This document shows, in pieces, positions 48,616-60,177 of a DNA stretch of 64,000 nucleotides. Numbering within the stretch: the stretch's first letter is position 1; each line of letters starts with the position of its first letter. Position numbers and translations under genes: made by a program. Location of the stretch: assembly GCA_019096065.1 (NCBI GenBank), contig JAGUCH010000003.1, forward strand, positions 4,960,001 through 5,024,000, written 5' to 3'. The notes beneath the pieces are model-generated. The model saw only the letters and a program-made list of their open reading frames with translations, was not told the origin of the DNA and searched no databases. The stretch comes from Paracyclopina nana (taxonomy: Eukaryota; Arthropoda; Copepoda; Cyclopoida; Cyclopettidae).

Positions 48616-49955
48616 ATGGCAAGTTGTAGAAGGTCACTCAGGAGCCTTCTGACCTTAGCCAGGTCACCAAGACCAGTGTCAGGCTGTTTTCTACCACTCA
48701 CTGCTTCACTCAGACCAAGGTGGATTCACACTGACACTCCTCACTTGTACTCAGCCAAGTTGGCTGAGGTAGGCAAACTAGAGCCTCTAAAGGTTGAGGG
48801 CAACTATGACACCGGTCAGATGTTCTTGCACCGACTCTTCGGGTACAGGGGCGTGGTGTTGTTCCCCTGGACAGCAAAGGTCTACGATAGGGATCTGCCT
48901 TTGCCGTCAGGAGAAAGGTTCAAGGAGAGTTTTCCAAAATCACTTCATCCAGACACCAAGCACACCAAGGCGGAATCGATCAAAAATAAGGAGGTGAAAG
49001 GGCGCACTCACACGTACTACCAGGTAAATGGATGAACATGAGGTTGTTGGCCCTTTCTAAATTATTGTTTCAGGTCCTCATTGATGCTCGTGACTGCCCA
49101 TACATTACTCATCGAGCGCATACAGAGTCTGTGACTTTCCTGGGTAACCAGTCTGAAAATACTAGGAATCTTTATGCCATTCCTGGCCTTGATTATGTGG
49201 CTCACGAGGACATTCTGCCTTATTCAACAAAGGACAAGTCTCCAATTCAGCACGAGTTGTTTGACAAGTTCTTGGCAGCTTCGGAATCTGGCAGTGAGAC
49301 AACCTTTGAGCCTCAGTCCACCTTGGTAGCATGGCAACAACGAAATCACCCTTGGCTTGAGCTGTCAGATGTTCACAAAGAGACTACTGACAACGTCAGA
49401 GTCACTGTGATCCCCTTTTACATGGGTTTCAGGGAGAACCAGAACACTAACGTCTATTGGGTAATAAAGCTTAATTCGCTCTTGAATCTATAAGTCTAAG
49501 AAGATTTTCATTTTAGTGGAGATACTGCATCCGCCTTGAGAACATGGGAGACCTATCTGTGCAGCTGAGAGAGCGAAATTGGAGGATTTTTTCATTGTCT
49601 GGCACTCTAGAGACTGTTCGGGGTCGGGGAGTTGTTGGTCAGGAGCCCATTTTGTCTAAGGAGCAACCAGCCTTCCAATATTCATCACATGTCAGTCTCC
49701 AGGCTCCTTCGGGTCATATGTGGTAATTGAATGCTTGCTAGATGGCGCTATGTGACTCGTCAGTTTTTGATTGGATGTTGCACAGTTCTCAGCAAGATGA
49801 TACGTTTGAAATTTCATTGGCTGACTCCTCACATATTGTTTCTTCGCTTTAGGGGCACTTTCCGCATGGAACGTGAGGATGGTCACTTTTTTGACTGCAG
49901 AATTCCCCCATTTTCACTGGAAAGCAAGCACGATGAGCCCAATGAGGGGAATTGA
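48616..49955 (+). CDS. POLDIP2: Polymerase delta-interacting protein 2
   Basis: Four exons: 48616-49023, 49074-49460, 49517-49722 and 49853-49955, giving 367 residues (human 368). POLDIP2 (PDIP38) is found in mitochondria and nucleus; it binds DNA polymerases, PrimPol and the ClpX protease. The N-terminus is Arg/Ser-rich without acids for about 35 residues, a mitochondrial targeting peptide. The YccV/HspQ-like domain follows (YDTGQMFLHRLFGYRGVVLFPW, HTYYQVLIDARDCPYI), then the ApaG domain (VTVIPFYMGFRENQ, YCIRLENMGDLSVQLRERNW, SGHMWGTFRMERED). The ATG was chosen as the first one before the targeting peptide. It starts about 225 bp after the NUP50 stop on the same strand. Confidence 0.92.
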
Positions 49956-50589
49956 CAGAATATGTGTAATAGTTATGGTCAACCCTAAGTACGAGGGTTT
50001 CCAGAAGATTAAAAACATCATGTTTTATGAATTTGGCATTTTCATTGAATTTTTGCGTCAAAATGAAGGAAGTCATCGCGAACGTACTGTTGATAAAGCT
50101 GAGTAGTGAGTTAGGTGCTAGCTGAGTAAGCTGACTAATCGACACAGCAAGCTGAAGTTGCTAACAACCGCTTGCAAATTGCAAGTTAGTAGTTACATCG
50201 GCGATTGATAAACGCCTAAGGAGAGTGAAGTTTGCTAATGCTGAATGGTAAGCATGGTGTTATCCCTTTTTTAACGAAAGCATTGTTTCCAGACAGGGAA
50301 AAGCCACGAGGAGCCTACAGCGATCCATAATTTTAATTATTTTTACCGTGCGCCGCTCAATTGAGCCGCCCATTATAGCGGGTCACTTTTCGCAGTCATC
50401 TAAGAAATCTCGCTTTTATTTCAGCTTGAGGAACTCTGTCTGGATTTTTAAAATCAATCTAGGATAATAATCTTAGGTAAGAATTTTTTTTTCAGACGGA
50501 GACAGCTCTTCACTGACGATGGTGGTATCATAAATCTGATCGAACCGATTTTAAGAAAGAATTCTTTTTCCATAGAGTTTGGGTCTGTT
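49956..50589. other. Intergenic and probable 5' leader of the next gene
   Basis: About 630 bp between POLDIP2 and the large nuclear-type gene. No coding segment is convincing. The last part probably forms the 5' leader or promoter of the gene at 50590. Confidence 0.45.
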
Positions 50590-53500
50590 ATGGCTGACTC
50601 AGAAGAAGTCCCGAAGTCTCTTACGACCGCTGACAATGTGATTGTTGAAGGCGAGACAAGTGAAAAGACCTCAGATGTCGTGAAAGTAATTGTAGAAGAG
50701 GAAAGTGAAATCAATGCTGAAGCTGAAATGAACAAACTTTTGGGTGCTCCTGATGAAACTCAAGTGGAGGAATCCAATGTCATCAATGAAGCTGATGTTA
50801 AGGAGCTATTGGAAATTGAAGATGAGGTGAAGGATACTGCTTCTGTCAGTACTGAAAAGGAGAACGTTTTCACGGAAGACAAAATCACAACTGAAGCGGA
50901 GCTTAAAGAAGCTAGTTTGAAAATGGATTCAAGCGAGGGCTCCAAAGTTGATGAATCAATGAATAACGTCTCAGAAAAGGAGGCTGAAAAAGAGGTGGTT
51001 GGCCAAGGGGAGGAGGCTAAACAGGTTCCTTCGACGGAAAATGACGTTGGACCTCTAAAAGAACATCAAGAAATGGTTGAACCAAATGGTCAAGGAGATG
51101 GTGATGCTGGAGATGTTTCCAGTGAAGAGAAACCAGCGAAAGCGCAAGAGAATGGAAATCCAAATTCTGTTGATGAGAAGCAAAAGGACGCTGAAAGCCA
51201 TCTTGAGGAAGCTTCGGAAGACTCTGTAATGAAAGATGTTACTTTAGAGACTGAAAACAATCAAACCGATGGAACTGAAGATGCAGAAATGAAGGATGCG
51301 AGCCATGAGGATGAGAACAAAGACAAAAGTGAAGCTCAGCCTAAGGAAAGTAATGCTGAGAATAGTGATAGCGACGATGATATTCAAATCGTGTGCGAGA
51401 CCGTCAGTCACAAGAAAAAACCTCCTCCGGTCAAATCCAAGGAAAGAGAAGTGAATGGGACCATTTTCCAATTCAATGCTGAAGTCATTCTTTTTGAGTT
51501 CTCTGATGCCAATGATGAAGAGGATGCGATTGGGGAAATCAAAGTGTCCACTTTGGTTCTTGACTCAAAGGGGAAGAAAATCCCTAAGGATGTGAAGGAA
51601 GATGATGTCGCTCATTATATCCAGGCAGGTGACGAGGTCAAATGCGTGGTTGTTGAATCGGACAAGTTGGATGTATTCTCCTATGACGAAGAAGAGGAGG
51701 AGATAGGAGAGGATGGTGAGGTACATACAAGTACCCGCACCATTGAGATTCATCCCCAATGGGCAGCGATAAAAGCCGAAATAGTGGCCTCATCTGCACC
51801 CAATCAAGAGTGCAAAAAAGTTCTAGCAGAGGAGGATGTTCAAATGCTGGAGGATCAATTAGATGATATGTTTGATTATGAGCCCGAAGAGGAAGATGAT
51901 ATTCTGTTGATTGAAGATGTCAACATCGATGATGAGCCTGCCGAGAAGAAAGCAGCTACTAAAAATGCAGAACCTAAAGCTAATGTCAAATCTGGAGATA
52001 CTCCTAAGTCTCAAAGCGCCTCCAAGATTCCTTCGCAACTCAAGAAGTTTGAAGAGAAAGAGAAGCCTGAACCTGTCACTTTTGAGAGCAAGGCAAAATT
52101 GGTCCAGTTGCGTCGGCCAAATAAAGCCTCTCAAGATCGCATGAGCAAAGTTACCTCGTGTATTGTGGAGTTGTTGGAAGGCAGATACGCTGGCAAGCAT
52201 GTGAATGCTACCTCCGTCTCAATGTACATGTGGGGCTACAATCTAGCTAAGGCTAACTTGAACTCGACCCTCAAATTTGGTGACGAATGTCACGTTGAGG
52301 TCGAAATCAAGCCTATGAAAAAAGAAGAGTTTACACAAGACCTGTTGGTTGTTAAGAAGCTCTGGATTGGTCCCAAGGTCGAGAAACCCATCCGCCCTGG
52401 TCATGACACAGCATTTTCGGTCTACTTGTCCAACCGAGGAGCGGATGAAACGGCCTTCCTCAAGTGGGTCTACGGGCAGTCCCCACCAAAGCAGTTCTTC
52501 CCTTTTGCCTCCGATATTTATGAGGGCAAGATTACCTCCTTTTTGCGTGACTGTCAGACCAATGTTGTCATTGGAGCTCTCATCAGTGACATCAATCAGA
52601 AACTCAAGGTTACACATGAAGGCACTCTGGTTCCAGTCTCATCTGACATGGATGTATACCAAGAGGCCAATAGCGTCGAGGACGAGCCTGCCCCTCCAGG
52701 CATTGAATCCAATCAAGACTTGATTGAGGCTGACCTCAATTTTGCTAAGAAGGAGCGGATCCCTCCCGTGGACAAGTCAGAATGGTCTGCTTTGCATCAT
52801 TTGCAACATTGTGTCATGAATAAGTTGGAATTTGGTGTTGAAGAGGATGAGGTGAAATTCAAGGACACGAGTTTCCCATTTGATCTCACAACCAACTTTC
52901 AGTCCTCTGGTGGGAACGTTGAGAAGCAGGGCATTTGGGCCTCATCCGCACCCTTTTATTCGATTGGCACTTTGGCCTTTTTTGTCAAGTCTCGTGGTCT
53001 GATGTATTCGGCCTACATTGCACGAACAGTAGCTCTTCAGCATAAGCAGTATGTGAAGGAATTTGACGTAGATGCTGTCATTCGGTATTTGAGTGGCAAA
53101 ACTGAGGCGGCACCTTTTAATTTGAGGAGGTTGTCGGAGAAGATTGAGGATGGAGATTTTTTCAAAGAACGAACAATTGAAATGAAGAGAGACTTCCGCA
53201 TAAGCAGCGTGGATGAAACTATGAAGCTCGTGGCTGCTTTTGAAGGAGACTTTTATGTATGCGGTGTCAATGTAGGAAAGTGTGACCTTCGCTTGTTGCT
53301 CAAAGTTGGTGACCTTGTTTCCTTTCAAGCCCATAAAATGGCCAATGCTGAAAAGTGGAGGCTGAAAAAGCAAATTGGTCAAACTGAGAGTCCCATTGAG
53401 CACATTGCATCGCTGGCTTATCTGGCCTCAGAAAAGCGACCTAAGCATGGTCTCACGGCCGCCATGTCTCCCAATTTGGCTACTTTCTTATCGTCAAGAG

Positions 53501-55644
53501 GCTGGTCTGTGGAGGAGTTTGAGGCTTTAAGGCTATTTGGACTCCAACCACCTCATAACATGGAAGCTGGGAGTATTGCAGAGATGGCTGAGCAGAGTAG
53601 CAACCCTGAGGCCGTGGTAGCCTCCAAAATCGCAAGAGCTGCCATAAGAATAGCCGTACCTGACAGCCCGCGAGTAGACGAGCTGTTAACTACAGAAGAT
53701 GAAGTGAAAGTTGCTGTTTACCTATCCAAGATCCTTACCAAAGCGCTAGTGAACAAATTGCAGTCTCAGTTAAAGGCCAAAATCCAAGGTCAATTTGTAC
53801 CAGCACAATTTCCAATCGACCTGCAAAGCCAACTCACCAAAATTACAGCGGCTGAGACATCACTCTTGCCCAAAGAGAAAGACTTGGCCGGTGTCCTCAA
53901 GAAGGTTGAAGAAGCTTCAGCTAAGGAGGCTGCTAGCAAAACTGCCGCAATAAAAGAGGCGGCCAAGCCTAAGGCTCCCACAAGGGATGCCAAAAAAATA
54001 CTTCAGTCTTACAAAGAGGCCAAAAAGCTGGATCTGACCGAAGGCCTGCCTGCTCATAAGGATGACTGGACGCCATTAGAGTATCTGAAGCATTTTGCCG
54101 GAAACAAGAAAAAGATCAGCTCAGACCAGAAATACATTTACTTTGGACCTGTCAACTTCCTTCGAACCACAAAGACCAACTTTCAGGCTGAACATGGAGA
54201 GACCGATGAGTATGGCGAGTATCCCTTTTACACCTTGGAGCAGCTGTACACTTCGTATGTATGCAAAGGCATGAAGCACAACAAGTATTTGGAGAAGATC
54301 AAGAAAGAGGGCCGCAATCTTTTCATGAATCACAGAGACCGCGAAGCATTGACCAAGTACCTTGATGGTGGGTCGACTCCATCAAATGTTCAACGTAGGA
54401 CGAGGCGTCAATTGAACCCTGAGCAATTTGGAGATCCCATCCCTAAAAGGCCGCGCTTGAGTCCTAAGCCAATGCCAAGTAAAACTCATGAGCCCGCCAA
54501 GTCGGTTTTTGCCAATTCAGCAACCAAAAAATCTTCAAGGTTTGACATGCCAGTTCACCCGTCGCATCCAGCGGCTCGACCTCCTGCTGTGGCTTTCCCT
54601 CAGCCTTGGCACTATGAGCCTCAGCCTCTTGTGCTAGCTCCTCCGCCTCCCATTATAAATCCTCCAGAACCATTGTTTGTGAGGCAAAGATCGCCTGATC
54701 GTTACGACCGTGTTCGTTCTCGAAGTCCTCCTCCTCGATATGGTACTGAGCTTGAAAGAGCTTACCAAAGGGCCAGACAAGAAGAGCCACCATATCATGG
54801 AGGACGTAGATCTAGTGAAAACGAATCAAGTATTAGGTACAGGCCCGTGGAGGCTGCTCCATTGCCAATCCCTATTCCAAGGCAAAGAAAGGAGTACGAC
54901 CCTTTCAATCCCACCGAGTCTTCTCCTCCGCATCAAAGGAGGCCAGCATGGCCTGAGCAGCCTAGACAGATGGAACAACCAAGGCACATGGAGCCATCAA
55001 GGCACATGGAGCCACCAAGGCACATGGAGCCGCCGAGGCATATGGAACAACTTAGACACATGGAACAACCTAGGCACATGGAACAGCCTAGATACATTGA
55101 ACAACCAAGGCTTGTGGAACAGTCTAGACTGATGGAACAACCAAGGCCAATGGTGCAGCCTAGGACCTTACCTCAGCCCCGGCCCAAGACACCTGAGCAT
55201 GATCGTGGGTTTTCTGAGTTTGATTTGACTAAGAGATGGCGAGAGCAAATGGCCTCTATTGTGACAAAGCCTACCCAGCCCAGCAATGCGTCGTCAGCAG
55301 TTCGTGTTGAGGAAGATCAGTGGGAGAGGCTTGCAGCTGAGCAGGCTAGGGAAGAAGAAAAGAGGCTGAAGGAAGCTGCCAGACGAATGGAGGATGCAGA
55401 AGTTATTGATCTTGCTGATTCTGATGACGAGGACAAAAGAGCACCTTCTCCACAAATGCGAGGGTATGGAGGAGCCCAAAGCATGGTTAGTGATGACCCC
55501 TGGCGCCGAACTAATGATCCAATGGATTGGCAACAGCCTTCGCAACATTCTGATCGTTTTGGCTTGCCTCGGCGTCATTCACCTCCCCAGATTCAGCAGA
55601 GCTGGCACTCATCCCATACCAACTACCGATCACAAAACTACTAA
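50590..55644 (+). CDS. Large acidic nuclear-type protein, 1684 residues, uncharacterised
   Basis: One intronless frame, unusual among its intron-rich neighbours. I do not recognise the family. Residues 1-260 are acidic and low-complexity. Three SUMO-interaction-like motifs occur: DDDIQIV near 262, DDILLIEDV near 435 and EVIDLADSDDED near 1604. A module of about 110 residues appears twice, from about 731 (EWSALHHLQH, later PFYSIGTLAFF and DAVIRYLSG) and from about 1158 (DWTPLEYLKH, later PFYTLEQLYTS and REALTKYLDGG). Other segments end in LKFGDECHVEVE or LKVGDLVSFQAHK, like OB/cold-shock strands. The C-terminal third is Pro/Arg/Ser-rich with RSRSPPPRY and a six-residue repeat. A nuclear RNA- or chromatin-linked SUMO reader is an inference only. 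Confidence 0.85.
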   Translation: MADSEEVPKSLTTADNVIVEGETSEKTSDVVKVIVEEESEINAEAEMNKLLGAPDETQVEESNVINEADVKELLEIEDEVKDTASVSTEKENVFTEDKITTEAELKEASLKMDSSEGSKVDESMNNVSEKEAEKEVVGQGEEAKQVPSTENDVGPLKEHQEMVEPNGQGDGDAGDVSSEEKPAKAQENGNPNSVDEKQKDAESHLEEASEDSVMKDVTLETENNQTDGTEDAEMKDASHEDENKDKSEAQPKESNAENSDSDDDIQIVCETVSHKKKPPPVKSKEREVNGTIFQFNAEVILFEFSDANDEEDAIGEIKVSTLVLDSKGKKIPKDVKEDDVAHYIQAGDEVKCVVVESDKLDVFSYDEEEEEIGEDGEVHTSTRTIEIHPQWAAIKAEIVASSAPNQECKKVLAEEDVQMLEDQLDDMFDYEPEEEDDILLIEDVNIDDEPAEKKAATKNAEPKANVKSGDTPKSQSASKIPSQLKKFEEKEKPEPVTFESKAKLVQLRRPNKASQDRMSKVTSCIVELLEGRYAGKHVNATSVSMYMWGYNLAKANLNSTLKFGDECHVEVEIKPMKKEEFTQDLLVVKKLWIGPKVEKPIRPGHDTAFSVYLSNRGADETAFLKWVYGQSPPKQFFPFASDIYEGKITSFLRDCQTNVVIGALISDINQKLKVTHEGTLVPVSSDMDVYQEANSVEDEPAPPGIESNQDLIEADLNFAKKERIPPVDKSEWSALHHLQHCVMNKLEFGVEEDEVKFKDTSFPFDLTTNFQSSGGNVEKQGIWASSAPFYSIGTLAFFVKSRGLMYSAYIARTVALQHKQYVKEFDVDAVIRYLSGKTEAAPFNLRRLSEKIEDGDFFKERTIEMKRDFRISSVDETMKLVAAFEGDFYVCGVNVGKCDLRLLLKVGDLVSFQAHKMANAEKWRLKKQIGQTESPIEHIASLAYLASEKRPKHGLTAAMSPNLATFLSSRGWSVEEFEALRLFGLQPPHNMEAGSIAEMAEQSSNPEAVVASKIARAAIRIAVPDSPRVDELLTTEDEVKVAVYLSKILTKALVNKLQSQLKAKIQGQFVPAQFPIDLQSQLTKITAAETSLLPKEKDLAGVLKKVEEASAKEAASKTAAIKEAAKPKAPTRDAKKILQSYKEAKKLDLTEGLPAHKDDWTPLEYLKHFAGNKKKISSDQKYIYFGPVNFLRTTKTNFQAEHGETDEYGEYPFYTLEQLYTSYVCKGMKHNKYLEKIKKEGRNLFMNHRDREALTKYLDGGSTPSNVQRRTRRQLNPEQFGDPIPKRPRLSPKPMPSKTHEPAKSVFANSATKKSSRFDMPVHPSHPAARPPAVAFPQPWHYEPQPLVLAPPPPIINPPEPLFVRQRSPDRYDRVRSRSPPPRYGTELERAYQRARQEEPPYHGGRRSSENESSIRYRPVEAAPLPIPIPRQRKEYDPFNPTESSPPHQRRPAWPEQPRQMEQPRHMEPSRHMEPPRHMEPPRHMEQLRHMEQPRHMEQPRYIEQPRLVEQSRLMEQPRPMVQPRTLPQPRPKTPEHDRGFSEFDLTKRWREQMASIVTKPTQPSNASSAVRVEEDQWERLAAEQAREEEKRLKEAARRMEDAEVIDLADSDDEDKRAPSPQMRGYGGAQSMVSDDPWRRTNDPMDWQQPSQHSDRFGLPRRHSPPQIQQSWHSSHTNYRSQNY
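54955..55187 (+). repeat. Hexapeptide repeat (RHMEQP-type) in the large protein
   Basis: An 18-bp unit repeats about a dozen times, coding variants of RHMEPP, RHMEQP and RLMEQP (residues about 1456-1532). Copies in the middle are almost identical, so the tract is likely length-variable. Confidence 0.85.
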
Positions 55645-56803
55645 CTAGGCTTTTTGGTACAATTTAAGTGTATGGCAAAAGGCGGCATTACTTGATCGAA
55701 GATTAGCCACAAAATGGTCTCTTTTTCGCGAGTGTCCAGTCGTTTTTCCTATGAGTCTATTCTTAAGCAGTTGATTCACTCAACGCTCTAATGCTGTCTT
55801 TTGTCATATTTTGTACCCTTTTGGCAACAATTAATAATTCGCGTTGCTCATTCACTTTATTTATGCTGCTACTTTGGATTCAAAATGTCAGTGATCGAAA
55901 TGTAAATAACGAGTGAAAATGTGAAAAGCTTTTCCTAATTATTTTGATGTTGAAATGACTCTCAAACAATCGCTTATGTTGTCCAATCCTTTGTTTTTCT
56001 TATAAAAAGATGAATAATCCATGCTGCGCGAATTTGCTGCTTTTTTTGCAAATTGAAACTCAAAAAATTTGAGTGAAAGTTCAATGAATCTACCTGCATT
56101 TGGCATGCCAACATTTTTTAATGATCGATTAGGATTCATTTGCACACACCATTTTTTTCAAAGAGTACAATGGGAGTTTCATATTGTTCTAGCAAATGAC
56201 CACGCCCTATAAAGCTATGGAGAGATTCACTACCCGTAAAAAAGAACTTTGTTTGTCATGGCTGCGTGGTTACTTGCAAGGTCATACCAGATTTTGCAAG
56301 ATTTGTCATTCAAAATTTCATGACAAGGCCATGATGAGATGAATTTCTTTTGGGACACTTTTTATCATTCAAACCTGTTTAAGATGACATTTCTCGGTTT
56401 CCAGGCTAGGCGGTGAAAACTTTCGCTTCAATGCGAAGGTGCAAGTCATGAAAAGTAAAGATTAAAAATTCTCGGTTCATGAGCGATGAATGTAAAATAA
56501 GAATGGCTTAAGCGTATGACTTTTGCTGCTAGGTGAAAATCGCAGCATCCAACTTTCACTAGGAACGCTTCAATTTTTTTTTTTTTTGATGAAGTTGTTA
56601 AATCAGCCATGTCAGCATTTCTGCTAGAGGTGCTTTGATCAGAGATTCCATTACTAGGAAGTCTCACTTTTTCACTCGCAATAAATCGCAAATGAAGATG
56701 TTCCAGGAGACGGGGTAATCAGAGCGTAGCAAAGATTTGCAAAATACTTTTAGTTTTATTGTTGAACGCACAGCCTGTGAGAGACTTTTTATGTATGGTT
56801 GTA
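55645..56803. other. No gene seen
   Basis: About 1.16 kb between two convergent genes, AT-rich, holding their 3' ends. A short T run occurs at 56576-56587. No conserved frame or RNA gene was found. Confidence 0.5.
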
Positions 56804-59800
56804 TCATGAGGTGACAATGGAGAGGATCCAATCTGTGAACTTGGAGATTCGTGTGCACACCCCGGGTAAATTTGGCTCTGCACAACCAATGCCCCAACTG
56901 ATGATTCCACCCAGAAACCAGCGGCCATCTTTACCCTTGACCACCAATGGGCCTCCCGAATCTCCCTAAAATCAGAGCAGTTGAAAACCTATCTGGTAGC
57001 GCTGTTTTATTGAAGGCGTTGTTGCAAAAGAGAGCAGATGGTGCAGCCTTCTTTTTAGAATGCCAAGGAGACTGCCTTACCTGACAAGAGTCTCTGCCAC
57101 CGAGATCATAGCCAGCACACATGAAAATCTCCGGTATAACTTCGTGCCTTCCAGCCCGAAGAAACATTGATTTGCATTTATCATTGCTCACAATTGGCAC
57201 TGAAACCTGGAATGTAAAACAACCATCAACAGTGAGACGTCAAGCTCCACTAACTTATGACAGTTGTGAAATCTCTTGCAGTAGCTTCAAGTGACCTTCG
57301 TAGCATTAAAGGTGCACATTAATAGTCGTAATGCTTTCATGCATGAGGTGAATGATGAAACAAGCCTACTTGACTTTTCAAAAAACATCCTTTCAGTTAA
57401 ACCACAAAGTGCTATAAAAGTTCTTCAAAGAACTGCTTTCAAGATGCTTCGTAATGTTTGAAAAAATTAATTCCTTTGGGCAACTTACGTATTGCAGGAT
57501 GTCTGGAAGGCGACCACCCTCGTTAAGTCGACCCCAACCAGCAACAATGCCCATTTCACCTGTAAGATAATTGCCCGAAATAAGAAATCAAGTTCCATTT
57601 TTTAATTGCATTTTGCACAACTTGCCTACTAAAAGGTCGTCGTTGCCTGGCAAGCAAATTGGTATGATATTGTTTTGAAAGTCCACCCGCTTGTCCAGCT
57701 TCAACAAGGCTAGGTCATATTCATAGGTGAAAAAGTTGTACTTCGGGTGCACGATTTTCTCCTTGATTTTCCTTTCTATGTGACCCTGAGGTTCGGTGGT
57801 CGATGAAAAGTCCCACTCGCCAATTCGGACGCGAATTTTGGGTACAAGTAAGCTGAAAATGCATAAATGCTTCAGTATGAATAATTTAAAAGAACGAGTA
57901 ACAACTTACTCGTCTACACAGTGGCCCGCAGTTGCCACCCACAGCTCGTTAATTAGCGCTCCTCCGCAACGATGCGTGGAGGAAAAGCCGAAAAAGGAAG
58001 TTCGTCGCACTGACACCTATTTTCCAATAAAAAGAGGCCATCAGAAGGTGAAAACGAGATAGTGTCACATGCATATATCTACCTGCCAAGGAAATTGGCC
58101 GTAGCAAGATTGGGTTCCATTCACGATACGGCCTTTAGCACATGACCCATTATTTTCAGGGAGGCCACAGCTTCCACTACGAGGCTGTGAAGGTCGGTTC
58201 ACAAAAGACAGTCGGTTTTCAGAGGTTGTTGCCACTGTGGTTGTTGCAGTTGTGGTGATGCGTGCAGTAGTGGTGCTTGTAGACGTTGTAGTAGTATAAG
58301 TTGTAGTTGTTGTTGTTGTAGAAGTTGTGGTCGGGGGTTCAGTCTTTAAGGTCAAAGTTGAGGGTGGGAAATAGGTGACAAGGTCAAACGAGGAAGGCTT
58401 GGGTGGTCTTGTTGGCCTTGTGGGTCTGCTTTCATGGCCATCGATGACTTCATCGCTGCTGCTGCTACTAGGAAAATAAGACGTGGCTTCTGTTGTTGAT
58501 GTGGATTTCCTCTTCTCCCATGACCACGAATTTGTTGGCTTGCGATCCGCAAACGGTGATCTGAAAATATGAAAGTTTTGAAACTGGTTAGGTGTCTAAG
58601 GCGGAGAGTGGTGCTTCGCCGACTCAGTTAATTTGAGCGGAGCATATATTCTACTCTACACCCTGCTCTACACTAACTGAAGAAATCATTTAAAGGGGAA
58701 AATGAATGGGTAGCTTTTAAAATAATTGCCTCGTTCGGCTTCGAAAAAAAAATTTTTTTTAAAAAGTAATTACCTCGTTGTGGTCGTCAGAGTAGGCCGC
58801 GGATCTTTGGGTGGCTCGACATCAACGAAATGTTGCACTTTGACAGACTCCACATCAATTTTCTCATCGACGTCCTCCATATGAAAGCTAGGCCACTTTA
58901 CTAAGTGGTGATGGTTGTGTGGAGTCTTCGTGGGCCTCGAAGGCCTGGTTGGCCACTGGGATGAAATGACTTGAGTGGACGTTTCTTGGAACTTGACAAC
59001 GGGGCTCTGGGTGGTTGTGGCTGTTGCAATCCCGATGGTGTTACTCAGGGTGTCTTCAGTCGTAATTACTTTGTTCGAGTCCTCGTCGTGGACGCAGCAG
59101 GAGCCGAACATGAACCCGTCCATACACATGCCCAAATGTTTACCCTCGGTTTTTAAGCATTCCCAGACAAACATGCAAGTCCCAGTCTCACCAGCCACCC
59201 TGCAACTTCTCCTCGCTATCGAGAAGCTATCATCTGAAAGTGATAAAATCAGACTAGTTTTTCGCGAGGTGACATTTCATAGTGTCCAAATAAGTCGTGA
59301 CTTGTAATTGCGAATCTACTATGGAAACACAATAGAGATTTGCAACTGAGGTCATGCAAGTTAGGGAGGATTTTAAAGCGATGAAAGTAGGCTAGAAAAT
59401 GTGAGAAGGTCACTCAATCGAGAAAATTAAAGCTTCTTTGTTAACCCTAATATAGCTGCTTCTCCATTTGCGGCTGTATGAAAATCCCAAATTCCTTGGA
59501 ATACAAAGGAAAAAGGGTTGAGCCGTCCTTGACATGATTTTGAAAAGTCATTTTCTGGAAGAGCTTGTTTGTAAAGGATAAATAGGATATCAGTGCTTTA
59601 AAACATACAACGTATACAAAAACCAATAAAAATGCAATAAACCAGTTTTTCATGGGGTTGCACAATATAATTAAAAATGCTACTTCATTTAAAAAAGTTG
59701 AAATTGAATCCATGTATATGCTACTTTACGCCTAATTCTCAGAATCACTCTCATGACCTTAAGGATGTGTTGCAAATAGCTTCAAGCAAACTCCTCCATA

Positions 59801-60177
59801 CTAGTTCCTCAATGACTTTCAACCAGTTAAAGGAAATCCAAGGCTGACGGTTGTGAAGGTGAATTGACCAGCTGACAACAGCTGCAATGAGTCAGCTGTT
59901 CGCGGCAGCTGCTGACTGTTTAAAGGTCAGCTGCTGTCAGTGACCTGACAACAGCTGACAGCAGCTGATAATAGCTAACAATTTTTGAGATAAAGTAAGA
60001 AATGAAACTGCTGATGCGCGAAGTGATGATATCATAGATTTCTTTGCTGTTTCTGACATGGCTTATACCTTCTCTACCCTGCCTTGGTCTTGTTGCCAAA
60101 TCCAGTAATTTTGCCTCTCTTTGATTGATGGCTAAAACTTGCACTATGAGCATGGCAATTAGCCATATGAGAGTCAT
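56804..60177 (-). CDS. Stubble/filzig-like trypsin-type serine protease
   Basis: Eight exons: 60177-60069, 59233-58774, 58560-58083, 58016-57910, 57852-57626, 57559-57489, 57206-57081 and 56965-56804, giving 579 residues. A signal peptide ([16 protein letters not shown]) leads to a cysteine knot of the Stubble type ([20 protein letters not shown], then FGSCCV), a long Ser/Thr/Pro stalk with Thr runs, and an S1 domain activated at [16 protein letters not shown]. The triad reads TAGHC (Ala to Gly beside His), YDLALLKL and GDSGGP. The S1 pocket residue is Asp (RDSCQGDSGG), so it cleaves after Arg/Lys. Relatives act in epidermal morphogenesis and apical matrix. With the MTLIW start it looks secreted rather than type II. 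Intron 5 uses a GC donor. Confidence 0.9.
57560..57625 (-). other. GC-AG intron in the Stubble-like gene
   Basis: The donor reads GTAG|GCAAGT and the acceptor TTACAG|GTGAAA. Only this GC donor keeps the phase and joins LLVG to [10 protein letters not shown]. The nearby GT would shift the frame. Confidence 0.75.
59869..59967. promoter_or_regulatory. Cluster of seven CAGCTG palindromes
   Basis: Seven CAGCTG sites fall within 99 bp in the first intron of the Stubble-like gene. CAGCTG is an E-box bound by several bHLH factors; an enhancer role is possible, as is a decayed simple repeat. Confidence 0.45.
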
